A stretch of 57,075 nucleotides of DNA, taken from positions 1 through 57,075 of the forward strand of contig CALWZP010000015.1 in NCBI GenBank assembly GCA_944386055.1. The letters run 5' to 3'. Shown piece by piece: positions 33,228 to 43,077 of the stretch (positions are counted from its first letter, which is position 1; every line of letters begins with the position of its first letter). A model generated the notes under the pieces. The model was not told the origin of the DNA, searched no databases, and saw nothing but the letters and a program-made list of their open reading frames with translations. This DNA comes from an uncultured Oscillospiraceae bacterium (lineage in GTDB: Bacteria; Bacillota; Clostridia; Oscillospirales; Oscillospiraceae). The position numbers and the translations under genes were made by a program.

Positions 33228-34559
33228 TCATTCGTCTTTCCGGCGGAAGATGAGGACGACGGCAACCAGAACGGCGATGACCAGGGTGGACATGATGGTG
33301 GCGAACCACGCCAGGGGGTCGCCGCCGGAGAGAATCTGGATGATGGACAGGATAGAGGCCAGAATGGAGACGATGCCGAACAGGGTGAGCACCCAGGCCA
33401 CCGTGTTGTTCCGGGCGTCCTCCAGTTCCCGCTGGTGCTCCACCAGAATATTCAGCTTGTTGGTGATGTCCTCCACCGCCTCCGGGATGCGGTTGGTCTC
33501 CATCACCGCGTGGTAGATCTGCTTGACATTGTGCCAGCGGGAGATGTTGGCCGAGTCCACAGTGCCATAGGCCCGAAACTCCAGCATCAGGCGCTTGAGG
33601 GAGCGCAGCTGCCGCATATCCCGCTTGTCCGCGGCGGCGATGAGCTGGGTAAAGCGCAGGCAGGTGTACTTTTCATACAGGGCGAGGAGGATCATGGGCA
33701 GCCCGTCCGCCGCCTGGGCGGCCATCTCGCCGTCCAGGTCCCCGTCGGCGTTGGCGGTCACATAGCACGCCGTCTGGGAGGAGACGCAGCAGCCCCAGCG
33801 GTAGGAGCCCAGCGCCTGGGTTTTTACGGCGTAGACATAGCGGACATCCTCCTCGGAGTCGTCCTCTGACGCGCTGTCCAGCGGGGTCATCAGGTGGAGG
33901 TTGAACGCCGCCTGGCGGATGGTGTCCAGCTGCCGGAAGCGCTGAGAGGTCACAGCCACGAGATAGGTGTATGCCTCCAGCAGGGGGGAGGCGCCGCCCC
34001 CGAAGAAGGGGGCGAGCCCCAGCCGGACAAAGAGGGCGCTCAGCTTCTCCTCCAGGGAGAAGTCCGCCTCCTCCCCCGCACCGCCTGCAGCGCGGCAGCC
34101 GGCCCAGCCGTCATCCGCGAAGCCGGGGTTGCGCAGGCGGAGGAGCGCCTCGATATCGGAGCAGGTTACGCCCAGGCAAAGGAACGCCACCTGGGTGTGG
34201 AACAGATACAGGTAGCTGGTGTGGAAATCAAAGGGGACGGGGGCTCCGTCCCCCCGACCGTCCAGGACGGAGAAGCGGACGGGAAGCTCCCCGCCGGCAA
34301 ACAGCGCCTCCACCAGCGCGTCCCTGCCGATCTCCCAACAGGTCCCCACGGAAGTGGGGTGCTCCCGTTGGAGAAGTTCCTTCACCGACTCGGTCAGATC
34401 CGCCGTGGTGATGGGATAGTAGCGCCCCAGCGCCTCGATCTCCGGCCAGCGCAGCGCGCCCCGCTGATATTTCAGGGGGATCACCAGATAACTGCCCAGC
34501 TTGGCCTGCCGCAGGACGGGCCCCATCTCCTCAAATTCTGTCCGTTGTGTCTGCTCCAT
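33228..34559 (-). CDS. Hypothetical protein with CorA-like two-helix C-terminus
   Basis: This 443-aa protein has a large soluble N-terminal part (residues 1-330) of mixed secondary structure with no domain I recognise. A helical, charged stalk (about 340-385: NVKQIYHAVMETNRIPEAVEDITNKL, then LVEHQRELEDARN) leads to two membrane helices separated by a short loop. This stalk-TM-loop-TM layout with a cytoplasmic C-terminus is that of CorA-type Mg2+ channels. However, the loop reads SGGDPLAW and lacks the GMN selectivity motif, so Mg2+ transport is not supported. The start at 34559 is preceded by AGGAAAGGG; the open frame continues upstream as Arg-rich sequence. It is monocistronic. Confidence 0.6.
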   Translation of the reverse strand: MEQTQRTEFEEMGPVLRQAKLGSYLVIPLKYQRGALRWPEIEALGRYYPITTADLTESVKELLQREHPTSVGTCWEIGRDALVEALFAGGELPVRFSVLDGRGDGAPVPFDFHTSYLYLFHTQVAFLCLGVTCSDIEALLRLRNPGFADDGWAGCRAAGGAGEEADFSLEEKLSALFVRLGLAPFFGGGASPLLEAYTYLVAVTSQRFRQLDTIRQAAFNLHLMTPLDSASEDDSEEDVRYVYAVKTQALGSYRWGCCVSSQTACYVTANADGDLDGEMAAQAADGLPMILLALYEKYTCLRFTQLIAAADKRDMRQLRSLKRLMLEFRAYGTVDSANISRWHNVKQIYHAVMETNRIPEAVEDITNKLNILVEHQRELEDARNNTVAWVLTLFGIVSILASILSIIQILSGGDPLAWFATIMSTLVIAVLVAVVLIFRRKDE

Positions 34560-34640
34560 CTCGAATCCTGCCCTTTCCTCTGATCTCGCGGCCCGCAGCG
34601 GCCGGATGCGGCGCGCCGCGGACCATCTCCCTTTGACCAT

Positions 34641-34669
34641 AGAATAATATAAAACCCGCGCCGGGACAA
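34641..34669 (-). promoter_or_regulatory. Promoter of the CorA-like gene
   Basis: On the minus strand, TTGTCC (34669-34664) and TATTCT (34646-34641) are separated by 17 bp. Confidence 0.6.
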
Positions 34670-34744
34670 GAAGAATCTTGCTTTTTGTCGGGCTCTTTGC
34701 AGAAATATAGGAATTTTGACCTTCTGCATGGGGGAAACTGGACG

Positions 34745-34782
34745 AAAAAGCCGGGCCGCCTCACCTCGGGAGACGGCCCGGC
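34745..34782 (-). terminator. Terminator after the MFS gene
   Basis: GCCGGGCCG/CGGCCCGG-type 9-bp stem (34774-34782 with 34750-34758) is followed on the minus strand by TTTTTCG (34749 downward). Confidence 0.75.
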
Positions 34783-34796
34783 AGCGGGTGCACGGG

Positions 34797-36026
34797 TTAG
34801 CTGCGGGTACGCCGCAGCAGGGCCATCAGAAGGACGCCCGCAAGGGCGCAGCCGGCCAGATAGGTGAACACGGCGGTATAGCTGCCCCCGGTGCGGTCCA
34901 GGATGACCCCGGACAGGGCCGGGCCCAGGACCCCGCCCACAAAGCCATAGGCGGTGTAAATCAGTCCGAAGATGGCACCGAAGTGCTTCAGCCCGAAGCG
35001 CTGGGAGGCGATGGGTCCGGTGACGGTGAAGAGGGTGCCCAGGCCGAAGCCGACACAGGCGGACAGCGCCGCCACGACGGTCTCCCCGCCCGCATGGGGA
35101 AGGAGAAGGTAGCCCAGGGCGGCCAGGACAAAGGCGATGATACCGGTGGTTTCGCCGCCGATCCGGTCGCAGAGAATGCCGGCGATGAGCCGCCCCACGC
35201 CGTTGGTGATGTTGAAGGCGGTGAGGACGACCACGCTGGACAGCCCCAGGGAGATGGCGTAGCTTTTGGATAGGGAGATCATGGACGCGCCGGCGGCCCC
35301 CATAAAGACCCAGAGCAGCCAGATGAGCCAGAAGGTCCTGGCCCGCAATGCCTGAGTCACGGTATAATCGGCGGCCGGTCCGGCTGCGCCGTCCTTGACG
35401 GAGGATCGCTCCAGCAGTGCCTGCTGGGCGGCGGCGCCCTCGGGGGGGAGCTTTACACGGTCCGGGCCCTCGGCGAGAGGGAGAGCGATAAGGCCGGTGA
35501 CGACCGAGCAGACGAGGAGGGAGAGATTCACCGCGTCGTACCCCACGGAGCTGAGCATGGCCTCCCAGATGGGGGACATGACGGCCGCCGAAAGGCCGAA
35601 GGTCAGATTTAACAGTCCGCTGGCCAGCCCGCGGCGGTGCGGCAGCCACTGCTGGGCGGTGGTGAGGGCGGGACCGAAGAGGAAGCTGCAGCCGCAGTTG
35701 CTGAGGAAGCCCCAGAAGTAGACCGCGCCCATGCTTTGGGCGCGGATGAGCACCAGCATGGCCACGGCGGTGAGCCCGGTGCCGATGAGGATGCACCGCC
35801 GCGTTCCCACCCGCTGGTGGACCTGCCCGCTGAAGAACATACAGGCCGCCAGCCCCACCAGCATAAAGGTGACCACAGCCCCCGTCTCCCCGGCGCCCAC
35901 ATGGAACCGCTCCTGCCAGTAGGTCCCCATGACCCCCGGATAGCCGAAGGCGATGGCCCCCGGCCAGAAGACGGTGAGGCAGCAGCCCAGCAGCGCCAGG
36001 GCGGCCCGTCGATCTCTGTATTTCAT
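34797..36026 (-). CDS. MFS transporter, oxalate/formate antiporter-like (OFA) family
   Basis: This 409-aa polytopic protein has 12 predicted helices and the OFA-type N-terminus (FWPGAIAFGYPGVMGTYWQE). It carries the MFS loop motif QRVGTRRCI between helices 2 and 3 and the long central loop (about 185-215). The second half has NGVGRLIAGILCDRIGG and FGLGTLFTVTGPIASQRFG. OFA proteins exchange or import small carboxylates. The substrate cannot be inferred because no oxalate, formate or other catabolic enzyme is adjacent. AGAGGGACGG precedes the ATG. The 181 bp upstream to the TetR gene hold no clear gene. Confidence 0.8.
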   Translation of the reverse strand: MKYRDRRAALALLGCCLTVFWPGAIAFGYPGVMGTYWQERFHVGAGETGAVVTFMLVGLAACMFFSGQVHQRVGTRRCILIGTGLTAVAMLVLIRAQSMGAVYFWGFLSNCGCSFLFGPALTTAQQWLPHRRGLASGLLNLTFGLSAAVMSPIWEAMLSSVGYDAVNLSLLVCSVVTGLIALPLAEGPDRVKLPPEGAAAQQALLERSSVKDGAAGPAADYTVTQALRARTFWLIWLLWVFMGAAGASMISLSKSYAISLGLSSVVVLTAFNITNGVGRLIAGILCDRIGGETTGIIAFVLAALGYLLLPHAGGETVVAALSACVGFGLGTLFTVTGPIASQRFGLKHFGAIFGLIYTAYGFVGGVLGPALSGVILDRTGGSYTAVFTYLAGCALAGVLLMALLRRTRS

Positions 36027-36207
36027 CCGCCGTCCCTCTTTTCAAGCCTCTTTCAGATTCCACATTTCCGGTGTCATCATTGGTATTGACAGTATAACAC
36101 GGAAGGGGGCGAAAAAGAAAGGGGGGAGGGGACGACATCGGCAGGTAAAAATGCGGTCCCGGACGGGAAAGCCGGCCTACTCCGGGAGGGGCGTGAAGCG
36201 GGCCGGG

Positions 36208-36873
36208 TCAATCCGTTCCGCCATCCGGCGGCGGGGACTCTGAATGGCCGGAGGTTCCGAGCTTGACGACGCCGAACAGGAGCATGTTCAGCAGCTTTTC
36301 CGCTTCGCACAGGGTATCATGAAGGTCGGCGGCATGGCCATGGGGGCAGTATTGCTCCAGAATGGTCCAAAAGACGGCATAGATGCTGTTCAGATAGCGC
36401 GCGGCCAGATCACGGTCCAGACCCTCGCGAAGCTCCATACGGGAGAGGAGCTGGCGCAAAAAGCGGTCGTTTTCCTCGTGGATCGGCTGCCGCAGGGCCC
36501 GGATCCGGCCGGCCAGATGTTTGGGCGGGTAGAAAACCGCGTTTTCAAAAATGTGCTTTTCTTGGGGACGGGACTGGAAGAAGGACTCCCGAAGCAAAAA
36601 ATAATGCTTGATGGCCTCCAGCACCGGCTGGTCGGCCAGGGATGCCACCTCGCTTTGGAGATAGCGGTTCAATGACTGAAAAACCTCCCCAGCACAGGAG
36701 AGAAACAGCTCGTCCTTATTCGCATAATAGTGGTACAGCATCCCCTTGGAGATCTTGTGGTTCATGCAGATGCTGTCCATGGTGACGGCGTCGAAATCGG
36801 CGGTGCCGAACTCCTGCAGGGCGGCCTGATAGATCTCCCTGCGGCTGCGCTCCTGCCGCTCTTTCTGGGTCAT
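36208..36873 (-). CDS. TetR-family repressor of the antiporter operon
   Basis: This 221-aa protein has the N-terminal TetR DNA-binding domain (IYQAALQEFGTADFDAVTMDSI, then KISKGMLYHYYANKDELFLSC). A helical ligand-binding domain of unknown specificity and a short Gly/Pro-rich tail follow. The start overlaps the stop of the antiporter gene by 4 nt (ATGA), so it is co-translated with it. Two TAGACG palindromes around the operon's promoter fit autoregulation. The ligand is unknown. Confidence 0.88.
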   Translation of the reverse strand: MTQKERQERSRREIYQAALQEFGTADFDAVTMDSICMNHKISKGMLYHYYANKDELFLSCAGEVFQSLNRYLQSEVASLADQPVLEAIKHYFLLRESFFQSRPQEKHIFENAVFYPPKHLAGRIRALRQPIHEENDRFLRQLLSRMELREGLDRDLAARYLNSIYAVFWTILEQYCPHGHAADLHDTLCEAEKLLNMLLFGVVKLGTSGHSESPPPDGGTD

Positions 36874-38111
36874 GACGCGCTTCCCCCCTTTGCCTTATGC
36901 AGCTCGCCGGCCCACTCAAAGCCCTTCTTGGCCATGAAGACCGCGATGATCTCATTGATGACGGCGGCGGCCGCGATGGTGCCCTGAATGATGGAGGCGC
37001 ACTCCGGGGCGGGCCCCTCCAGAACGGATACCGCGATGCCGGTAAAGACCAGGGAAACGCCGGAGTGGGGCAGAAGGGTGAAGCCCAGGTACTTCTTCAC
37101 GGTGTCGGGGGCGTGGGTGACAGCGGCGCCAAAGTAAGCGCCGGTGTACTTGCCTGCGGCCCGGGCGATGATGTAGATCGCCGTATAAACGCCGGCACTG
37201 AAAATCAGATGGTAATCCAGGGGAGCGGCCAGATTCAGGATGACCACGATCATGGCAAAGCCGATGATCGGGTTCATGACCTTCATCATACCGTTGAGCT
37301 GTTCCGCAGTGACCATGTTGGCAAATACGGTGGAGAAGGACATACCGATGAGCATGAAATTGAGCACCGGGGTGGAGAGCATGCTGTTGATGGCAAAGCC
37401 GATACCGGCGGAGACCAGCAGCATGGCCAGCATAACGGCCAGGGTAGTGTCCGGCCGCTTGGTATGCCGGAGCATCTTTCCGGTGACAAAGCCGGTGATG
37501 ATCCCGATGACCACCGGCAGGAACACCAGGAGAAGAACGGCAGCAACGGGAATGCCGGCGGTAGAGATGTGGGCGGAGACAAAGGCGATGACCAGGAAAA
37601 AGACCAAGGCCCCCACCAGGTCGTCCAGGGCCGCCATGGGGATGAGCGTCCTGGTCACCGGACCGTCGGTTTTCAGGTCGTTGACCACGGAGAGGGAGGG
37701 GGCGGGCGCGGTGGCCAGGGCGATGCCGCCGAACATGAAGGCCAGATAGATGGGGATATCAGCAAACCAGAAGATGATCCCAAATACCAGACTTACCACC
37801 AGGAAGGTGCCCAGAGACTCGGTGATGGTGGTGACCAGGATCTGGGGGCCGGCCTTCTTCACCTGGCTCCAGATCAGTTCGGTGCCGATCATCAGACCAA
37901 AGGTACACTCCAAAATGCTCTCCAGGACGCCGAACCACTGGGAGTCCAGCACCGAGGTTCCCAACAGATTGAGCGCGTGAGGCCCGATGACCATGCCGGC
38001 AATCAGCCAGCCGAGGATGGAGGGCAGCTTCAGCTTGGAGATCAGCTTGCCGGCCACAAACGCGATCACGATGGAAACAAGAAGACTCAGTATTTCAAAC
38101 AGAAGATCCAT
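36870..38111 (-). CDS. Cation:proton antiporter (CPA2/KefB-like)
   Basis: This 413-aa protein has about 12 membrane helices. It has the CPA-type N-terminus (FVAGKLISKLKLPSILGWLIAGMVIGP), a second-half ALDDLVGALVFFLVIAF segment carrying the conserved aspartates of the ion-binding helix, and GVSLVFTGIAVSVL near the end. There is no C-terminal TrkA-N domain, so it is a minimal Na+ or K+/H+ exchanger. The ATG at 38111 is preferred because AGAGGAACATTGGTC precedes it; an in-frame ATG at 38138 falls in operator 1. It forms a two-gene operon with the TetR gene. Confidence 0.85.
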   Translation of the reverse strand: MDLLFEILSLLVSIVIAFVAGKLISKLKLPSILGWLIAGMVIGPHALNLLGTSVLDSQWFGVLESILECTFGLMIGTELIWSQVKKAGPQILVTTITESLGTFLVVSLVFGIIFWFADIPIYLAFMFGGIALATAPAPSLSVVNDLKTDGPVTRTLIPMAALDDLVGALVFFLVIAFVSAHISTAGIPVAAVLLLVFLPVVIGIITGFVTGKMLRHTKRPDTTLAVMLAMLLVSAGIGFAINSMLSTPVLNFMLIGMSFSTVFANMVTAEQLNGMMKVMNPIIGFAMIVVILNLAAPLDYHLIFSAGVYTAIYIIARAAGKYTGAYFGAAVTHAPDTVKKYLGFTLLPHSGVSLVFTGIAVSVLEGPAPECASIIQGTIAAAAVINEIIAVFMAKKGFEWAGELHKAKGGSAS

Positions 38112-38137
38112 GACCAATGTTCCTCTCAGGTGATTCA

Positions 38138-38191
38138 TAGACGGAATCGTCTACAAATAGAGAGTATAATATTTATAGACGAAGCCGTCCA
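38138..38191 (-). promoter_or_regulatory. Antiporter-tetR promoter with two TetR-type operators
   Basis: On the minus strand, the -35 TGGACG (38191-38186) and -10 TATACT (38168-38163) are 17 bp apart. Operator 1, TAGACG-GAAT-CGTCTA, is at 38138-38153, just downstream of the start site. Operator 2, TAGACG-AAGC-CGTCCA (one mismatch), is at 38176-38191 over the -35. The spacing between operators is 38 bp. Confidence 0.75.
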
Positions 38192-38211
38192 TTTTATTTT
38201 GCGAATGGATT

Positions 38212-38319
38212 ATGAACTTTTTGAGAACAGACATCCAGGCCTCGCGAAGGGAGCGGCGGTCACGGGAGCGGATCATGGCCGGCCTGTTTGGGGAAGAGCT
38301 TTATTATGGATATGCTTGA
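38212..38319 (+). CDS. Possible 35-aa basic ORF in the antiporter-groEL gap
   Basis: The 320-bp gap between the antiporter start and groEL holds the operators, a groEL terminator and this short frame: 35 codons, Arg-rich in the middle (SRRERRSRERIMAGLFGEEL), ending YYGYA. There is no good ribosome-binding site or clear promoter, so expression is doubtful. It may be a remnant of a larger gene. I recognise no family. Confidence 0.2.
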   Translation: MNFLRTDIQASRRERRSRERIMAGLFGEELYYGYA

Positions 38320-38383
38320 TCTGCTTTTGGATCAGGGGCAATGATGATGCGCCGTATGAGATAGAAGAAAAGCTCCGGCAGAA

Positions 38384-38413
38384 AACGCCCCGCGGCATAT
38401 GCCGCGGGGCGTT
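38384..38413. terminator. Terminator after groEL
   Basis: A perfect 15-bp palindrome (38384-38398 with 38399-38413) with CCCCGCGG/CCGCGGGG cores lies 18 bp after the groEL stop. Confidence 0.65.
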
Positions 38414-38431
38414 GAAGGGATGCGGATTTGC

Positions 38432-40090
<1,659 letters not shown>

Positions 40091-40108
40091 TCATTTTAAA
40101 ACAGGGGT

Positions 40109-40320
40109 CCAGGGGCCTTTACCCCTGGTTCGCCGCGGGGCGGCGAAGAAATTTAAAATCTGTCCGAAGGCGAATTCACTTCGCCGTAGGATACCGATGC
40201 CCGCTCCGCCACCGGCGGGCGGCCACCCGCGCGGGCGCGGGTGAGGGGGGTATCAAGACCGTTGTGCCGCCAGGGGCGGCGCGGCGGTCTTGTATCCAGG
40301 GGGGACAAGGTCCCCCCTGG
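40109..40320. repeat. Hairpin-rich insertion between groES and groEL
   Basis: About 210 bp consist almost entirely of inverted repeats. CCAGGGG/CCCCTGG is at 40109-40128, TTCGCCG/CGGCGAA at 40129-40147, and GGCGAA-TTCAC-TTCGCC at 40169-40185. An imperfect stem covers about 40248-40296, and CCAGGGGGGA/TCCCCCCTGG is at 40296-40320. Both ends carry TCCAGGGG...CCCCTGG hairpins. It looks like a composite of dispersed intergenic repeats rather than a coding or classical regulatory region. No transposase is present. Confidence 0.55.
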
Positions 40321-40322
40321 AA

Positions 40323-40683
<361 letters not shown>

Positions 40684-40693
40684 CCTATAGCAG

Positions 40694-40722
40694 ATAATAC
40701 CCTCTTGAGGGAAAAAAATCAA
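40694..40722 (-). promoter_or_regulatory. groES-groEL promoter
   Basis: On the minus strand, TTGATT (40722-40717) and TATTAT (40699-40694) are separated by 17 bp, directly upstream of CIRCE. Confidence 0.7.
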
Positions 40723-40723
40723 G

Positions 40724-40746
40724 CCCCAATTTGAAAAAAATTGGGG
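40724..40746 (-). terminator. Terminator after the lipid kinase gene
   Basis: CCCCAATTT (40724-40732) pairs with AAATTGGGG (40738-40746). On the minus strand the stem is followed by CTTGATTTTTTT. Confidence 0.75.
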
Positions 40747-40787
40747 TGATCTTAAAAATTCATGTTCTGTTCACAAAATGAAGAACT

Positions 40788-41705
40788 TCACCGGGGCTTT
40801 TTGGGGGAATAGTCCAGATCGCCCGGATAGAAGAAGGGAATGGTCTGCTCCGAGAGGCGGACGGTGAAACGGGTGTCCCGCATCACCTCGCCGTCCACCA
40901 CCACGGTGATGGGCCGGTCGGCGGAGAAGGTGACGCTCTGTCCGTGGTAGTCCCGGATGAGATGGGGATAATTCCGGTAGCTCCCCTTGCTGTACGGCCC
41001 AACAAAGCGGAAGAAGGTGGTCCGGCTGATCTTGGGCACCAGCAGCATGTCCAGCACCCCGTCGTCGGGCATGGCGTCCCCAACGGGCATGAAGCCGCCG
41101 CCGTAGTACCGGCCGTTGCAGATGCACAGGATAGCGGTCTGTCCGTCGTAGGTCCGGCCGCCCAGTTCGGTGCGCATGGGGATGCAGATGCCCTTGAAGA
41201 GGACATTCACCAGCAGGGAGAGGACATAGGCCCCGGTGCCCGACACCAGGGGGAGGGCCTTGTACCGGTGGACATCGGCGGCGATGCGGGCGTCCACCCC
41301 GGCGCAGATGACCCCGATGCCCAGCAGGCCGTTGCAGTCCATCAGGTCGAAGTCCGCCTGGGGCCCCCGGCTGAGGGCGGCCAGGTCGGAGAACCCCGCC
41401 CGAAAGCGGGGGCCGAAGATGCGCAGAAAGTCGTTGCCGGTGCCCAGGGGGACATTGGTCACTGCAAGCTGCCCAAAGCCGGCGGCGCCGTTGACCACCT
41501 CATTGAGGGTACCGTCCCCGCCGCAGGCGTACAGGCGGGCGGGCTGCCCCGCCGCCCCGGCCTCACGGGCCAGCTGACGGGCATGGCCGGGTCCGGCAGT
41601 GTAGACGATCTCGCTCTCCAGTCCCAGGGAGCGGATGCGTTCGGCCAGGTCCTGCTGGTCTCCCGACTTGCCCGCAGTGGGGTTGACGATGAAGATGTGG
41701 CGCAT
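40788..41705 (-). CDS. Diacylglycerol kinase-family lipid kinase (DgkB/YegS-like)
   Basis: These soluble enzymes phosphorylate diacylglycerol or related lipids, recycling DAG into phosphatidic acid. The 305-aa protein has the catalytic N-terminal domain with FIVNPTAGKSGD, YACGGDGTLNEVVNGAAG (the GGDG ATP motif) and PLGTGNDFLRIFG. The beta-rich C-terminal domain has GRYYGGGFMPVGDAMPDDGVLD and VVVDGEVM. Those blocks match the DAGK family. GGAGGGTGCCCC precedes the ATG. Exact lipid specificity (DgkB versus YegS-like) is not determined. Confidence 0.88.
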   Translation of the reverse strand: MRHIFIVNPTAGKSGDQQDLAERIRSLGLESEIVYTAGPGHARQLAREAGAAGQPARLYACGGDGTLNEVVNGAAGFGQLAVTNVPLGTGNDFLRIFGPRFRAGFSDLAALSRGPQADFDLMDCNGLLGIGVICAGVDARIAADVHRYKALPLVSGTGAYVLSLLVNVLFKGICIPMRTELGGRTYDGQTAILCICNGRYYGGGFMPVGDAMPDDGVLDMLLVPKISRTTFFRFVGPYSKGSYRNYPHLIRDYHGQSVTFSADRPITVVVDGEVMRDTRFTVRLSEQTIPFFYPGDLDYSPKKPR

Positions 41706-41722
41706 GGGGCACCCTCCTCAAT

Positions 41723-41807
41723 AATTAGGAATTATTCCGTCCGGCGGAGCCGGACGGCTTCTAAATAGTGCGCCTGCGGCGCACACATTCATTCCTTATT
41801 CCTAATT
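41723..41807. repeat. Palindromic intergenic repeat (MITE/REP-like)
   Basis: The outer inverted repeat AATTAGGAAT (41723-41732)/ATTCCTAATT (41798-41807) encloses two perfect hairpins. These are a 9-bp stem with GGA loop (41737-41757) and GTGCGCC-TGC-GGCGCAC (41768-41784). AT-rich direct repeats of TTCCT/TTCTCAT continue to 41822. The layout, terminal inverted repeats around internal hairpins with no ORF, fits a non-autonomous repeat. Confidence 0.55.
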
Positions 41808-41822
41808 CCTCATTTCTCATTC

Positions 41823-42938
41823 TCACAGGTACATGAACAGGTCGCACTTGAGCATCCCGTTGTACAGCTTGCGCTTCTTGCCGGCCCTTCTGCCGAAGGC
41901 GCGCTCGAAGTCGGGGTGCGAGGAAAGCAGGAAGAGCTGCCAGCCGTCGGGGAACTTGGCCCAGGCCCGTCCGAAGGCCCGGTAGAGCTCCTCCGCCTCC
42001 CGCTGCTCCAGCAACCGCTCGCCGTAGGGCGGGTTGGTGACCACCCGGCCCCGAAGGCCGCCGAAGTGGAAGGTCCGGGCGTCGGCCACCTCGAAGGAGA
42101 TCAGGTCGTCCACCTCGGCCAGGGCGGCGTTGTGCCGGGCCAGCTCCACGGCGGCGGGGTCCAGGTCGCCCCCCCAGATCTCATGGGGGCCGTCGAACTC
42201 CCGGTCCATAGCCTCGCCGGCGGCGTCCACCCAGAGCCGTGAGGGCAGCCAGGACCACTTCTGGGCGGAGAAGGTGCGGTTCAGGCCCGGGGCCCGGTTT
42301 TTGGCGATGAGGGCGGCCTCGATGGCCACGGTGCCGCTGCCGCAGAAGGGGTCGCAGAAGGGGTCCCGCCCCCGGTACCGGGACAGCAGCACCATGGCGG
42401 CGGCCAGCGTTTCCCGCAGGGGGGCGGCCACCCCCTGGGCCCGGTAGCCCCGCTTGTGCAGCCCCGGCCCGGTGGTGTCCAGCATCAGGGCGGCGGTGTC
42501 CTTCATCAGGGAGAACTGCACCTGATAGAGGGCCCCCGTCTCGGGCAGGGTGGACAGGCCGTACTTCTCCCCCAGACGGGCGGCCACGGCCTTCTTCACG
42601 ATGGCCTGGCAGGCGGGCACCGAGTGGAGCTGGGAGTTGAGGCTGTGCCCCTTCACCGGGAACTGTCCCTCCCGGGGGATGAAGCGCTCCCAGGGCAGGG
42701 CCCGGACCCCCTCGAACAGCTCGTCGAAGGTCCGGGCGGGGAAGGTCCCCAGCACCAGCAGCACCCGCTCCCCGGTGCGCAGGTTCAGATCGAGCCGGGG
42801 CAGGTCGGCCGCCGTGCCGGTACACAGCACACGGCCGTTCTCCGCCCGGACCTCAGACAGGCCCAGGCGCCGGACCTCGTCGGCGCAAAGTCCCTCCAGG
42901 CCGAACAGGGTGGGGATGACGAATTGCAGCTGCTCCAT
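41823..42938 (-). CDS. THUMP-domain class I SAM-dependent RNA methyltransferase (RlmL/YpsC-like)
   Basis: This 371-aa protein has an N-terminal THUMP RNA-binding domain (about residues 45-155) and a Rossmann methyltransferase domain. The latter carries DPFCGSGTVAIEAALIA (SAM motif I, about 185-200) and the N6-adenine/N2-guanine type catalytic motif VTNPPYGERLL. This combination marks the UPF0020/RlmL group, which makes m2G in 23S rRNA. It lacks the C-terminal RlmK domain of the enterobacterial fusion, as in Bacillus YpsC. AAGGAGTC precedes the ATG at 42938. The substrate base is inferred from family only. Confidence 0.87.
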   Translation of the reverse strand: MEQLQFVIPTLFGLEGLCADEVRRLGLSEVRAENGRVLCTGTAADLPRLDLNLRTGERVLLVLGTFPARTFDELFEGVRALPWERFIPREGQFPVKGHSLNSQLHSVPACQAIVKKAVAARLGEKYGLSTLPETGALYQVQFSLMKDTAALMLDTTGPGLHKRGYRAQGVAAPLRETLAAAMVLLSRYRGRDPFCDPFCGSGTVAIEAALIAKNRAPGLNRTFSAQKWSWLPSRLWVDAAGEAMDREFDGPHEIWGGDLDPAAVELARHNAALAEVDDLISFEVADARTFHFGGLRGRVVTNPPYGERLLEQREAEELYRAFGRAWAKFPDGWQLFLLSSHPDFERAFGRRAGKKRKLYNGMLKCDLFMYL

Positions 42939-43077
42939 GGCAAAGACTCCTTCGGGATGGAAAATGGATGGTCTTATTATAGCGGATGGGGGGACGGAAC
43001 GCAATTCGCAATTCCGCCAACACCTCTGCGGAGCAAAAATCCCCCGCCTGGGGGCGGGGGAGAGTGCTGCAGTGGCG

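Noticed and set aside
38212-38409. A real small gene or degraded gene between the antiporter and groEL
   Set aside because: Several short frames show gene-like composition, but there is no ribosome site, recognisable family or promoter. One is kept only as a low-confidence entry.
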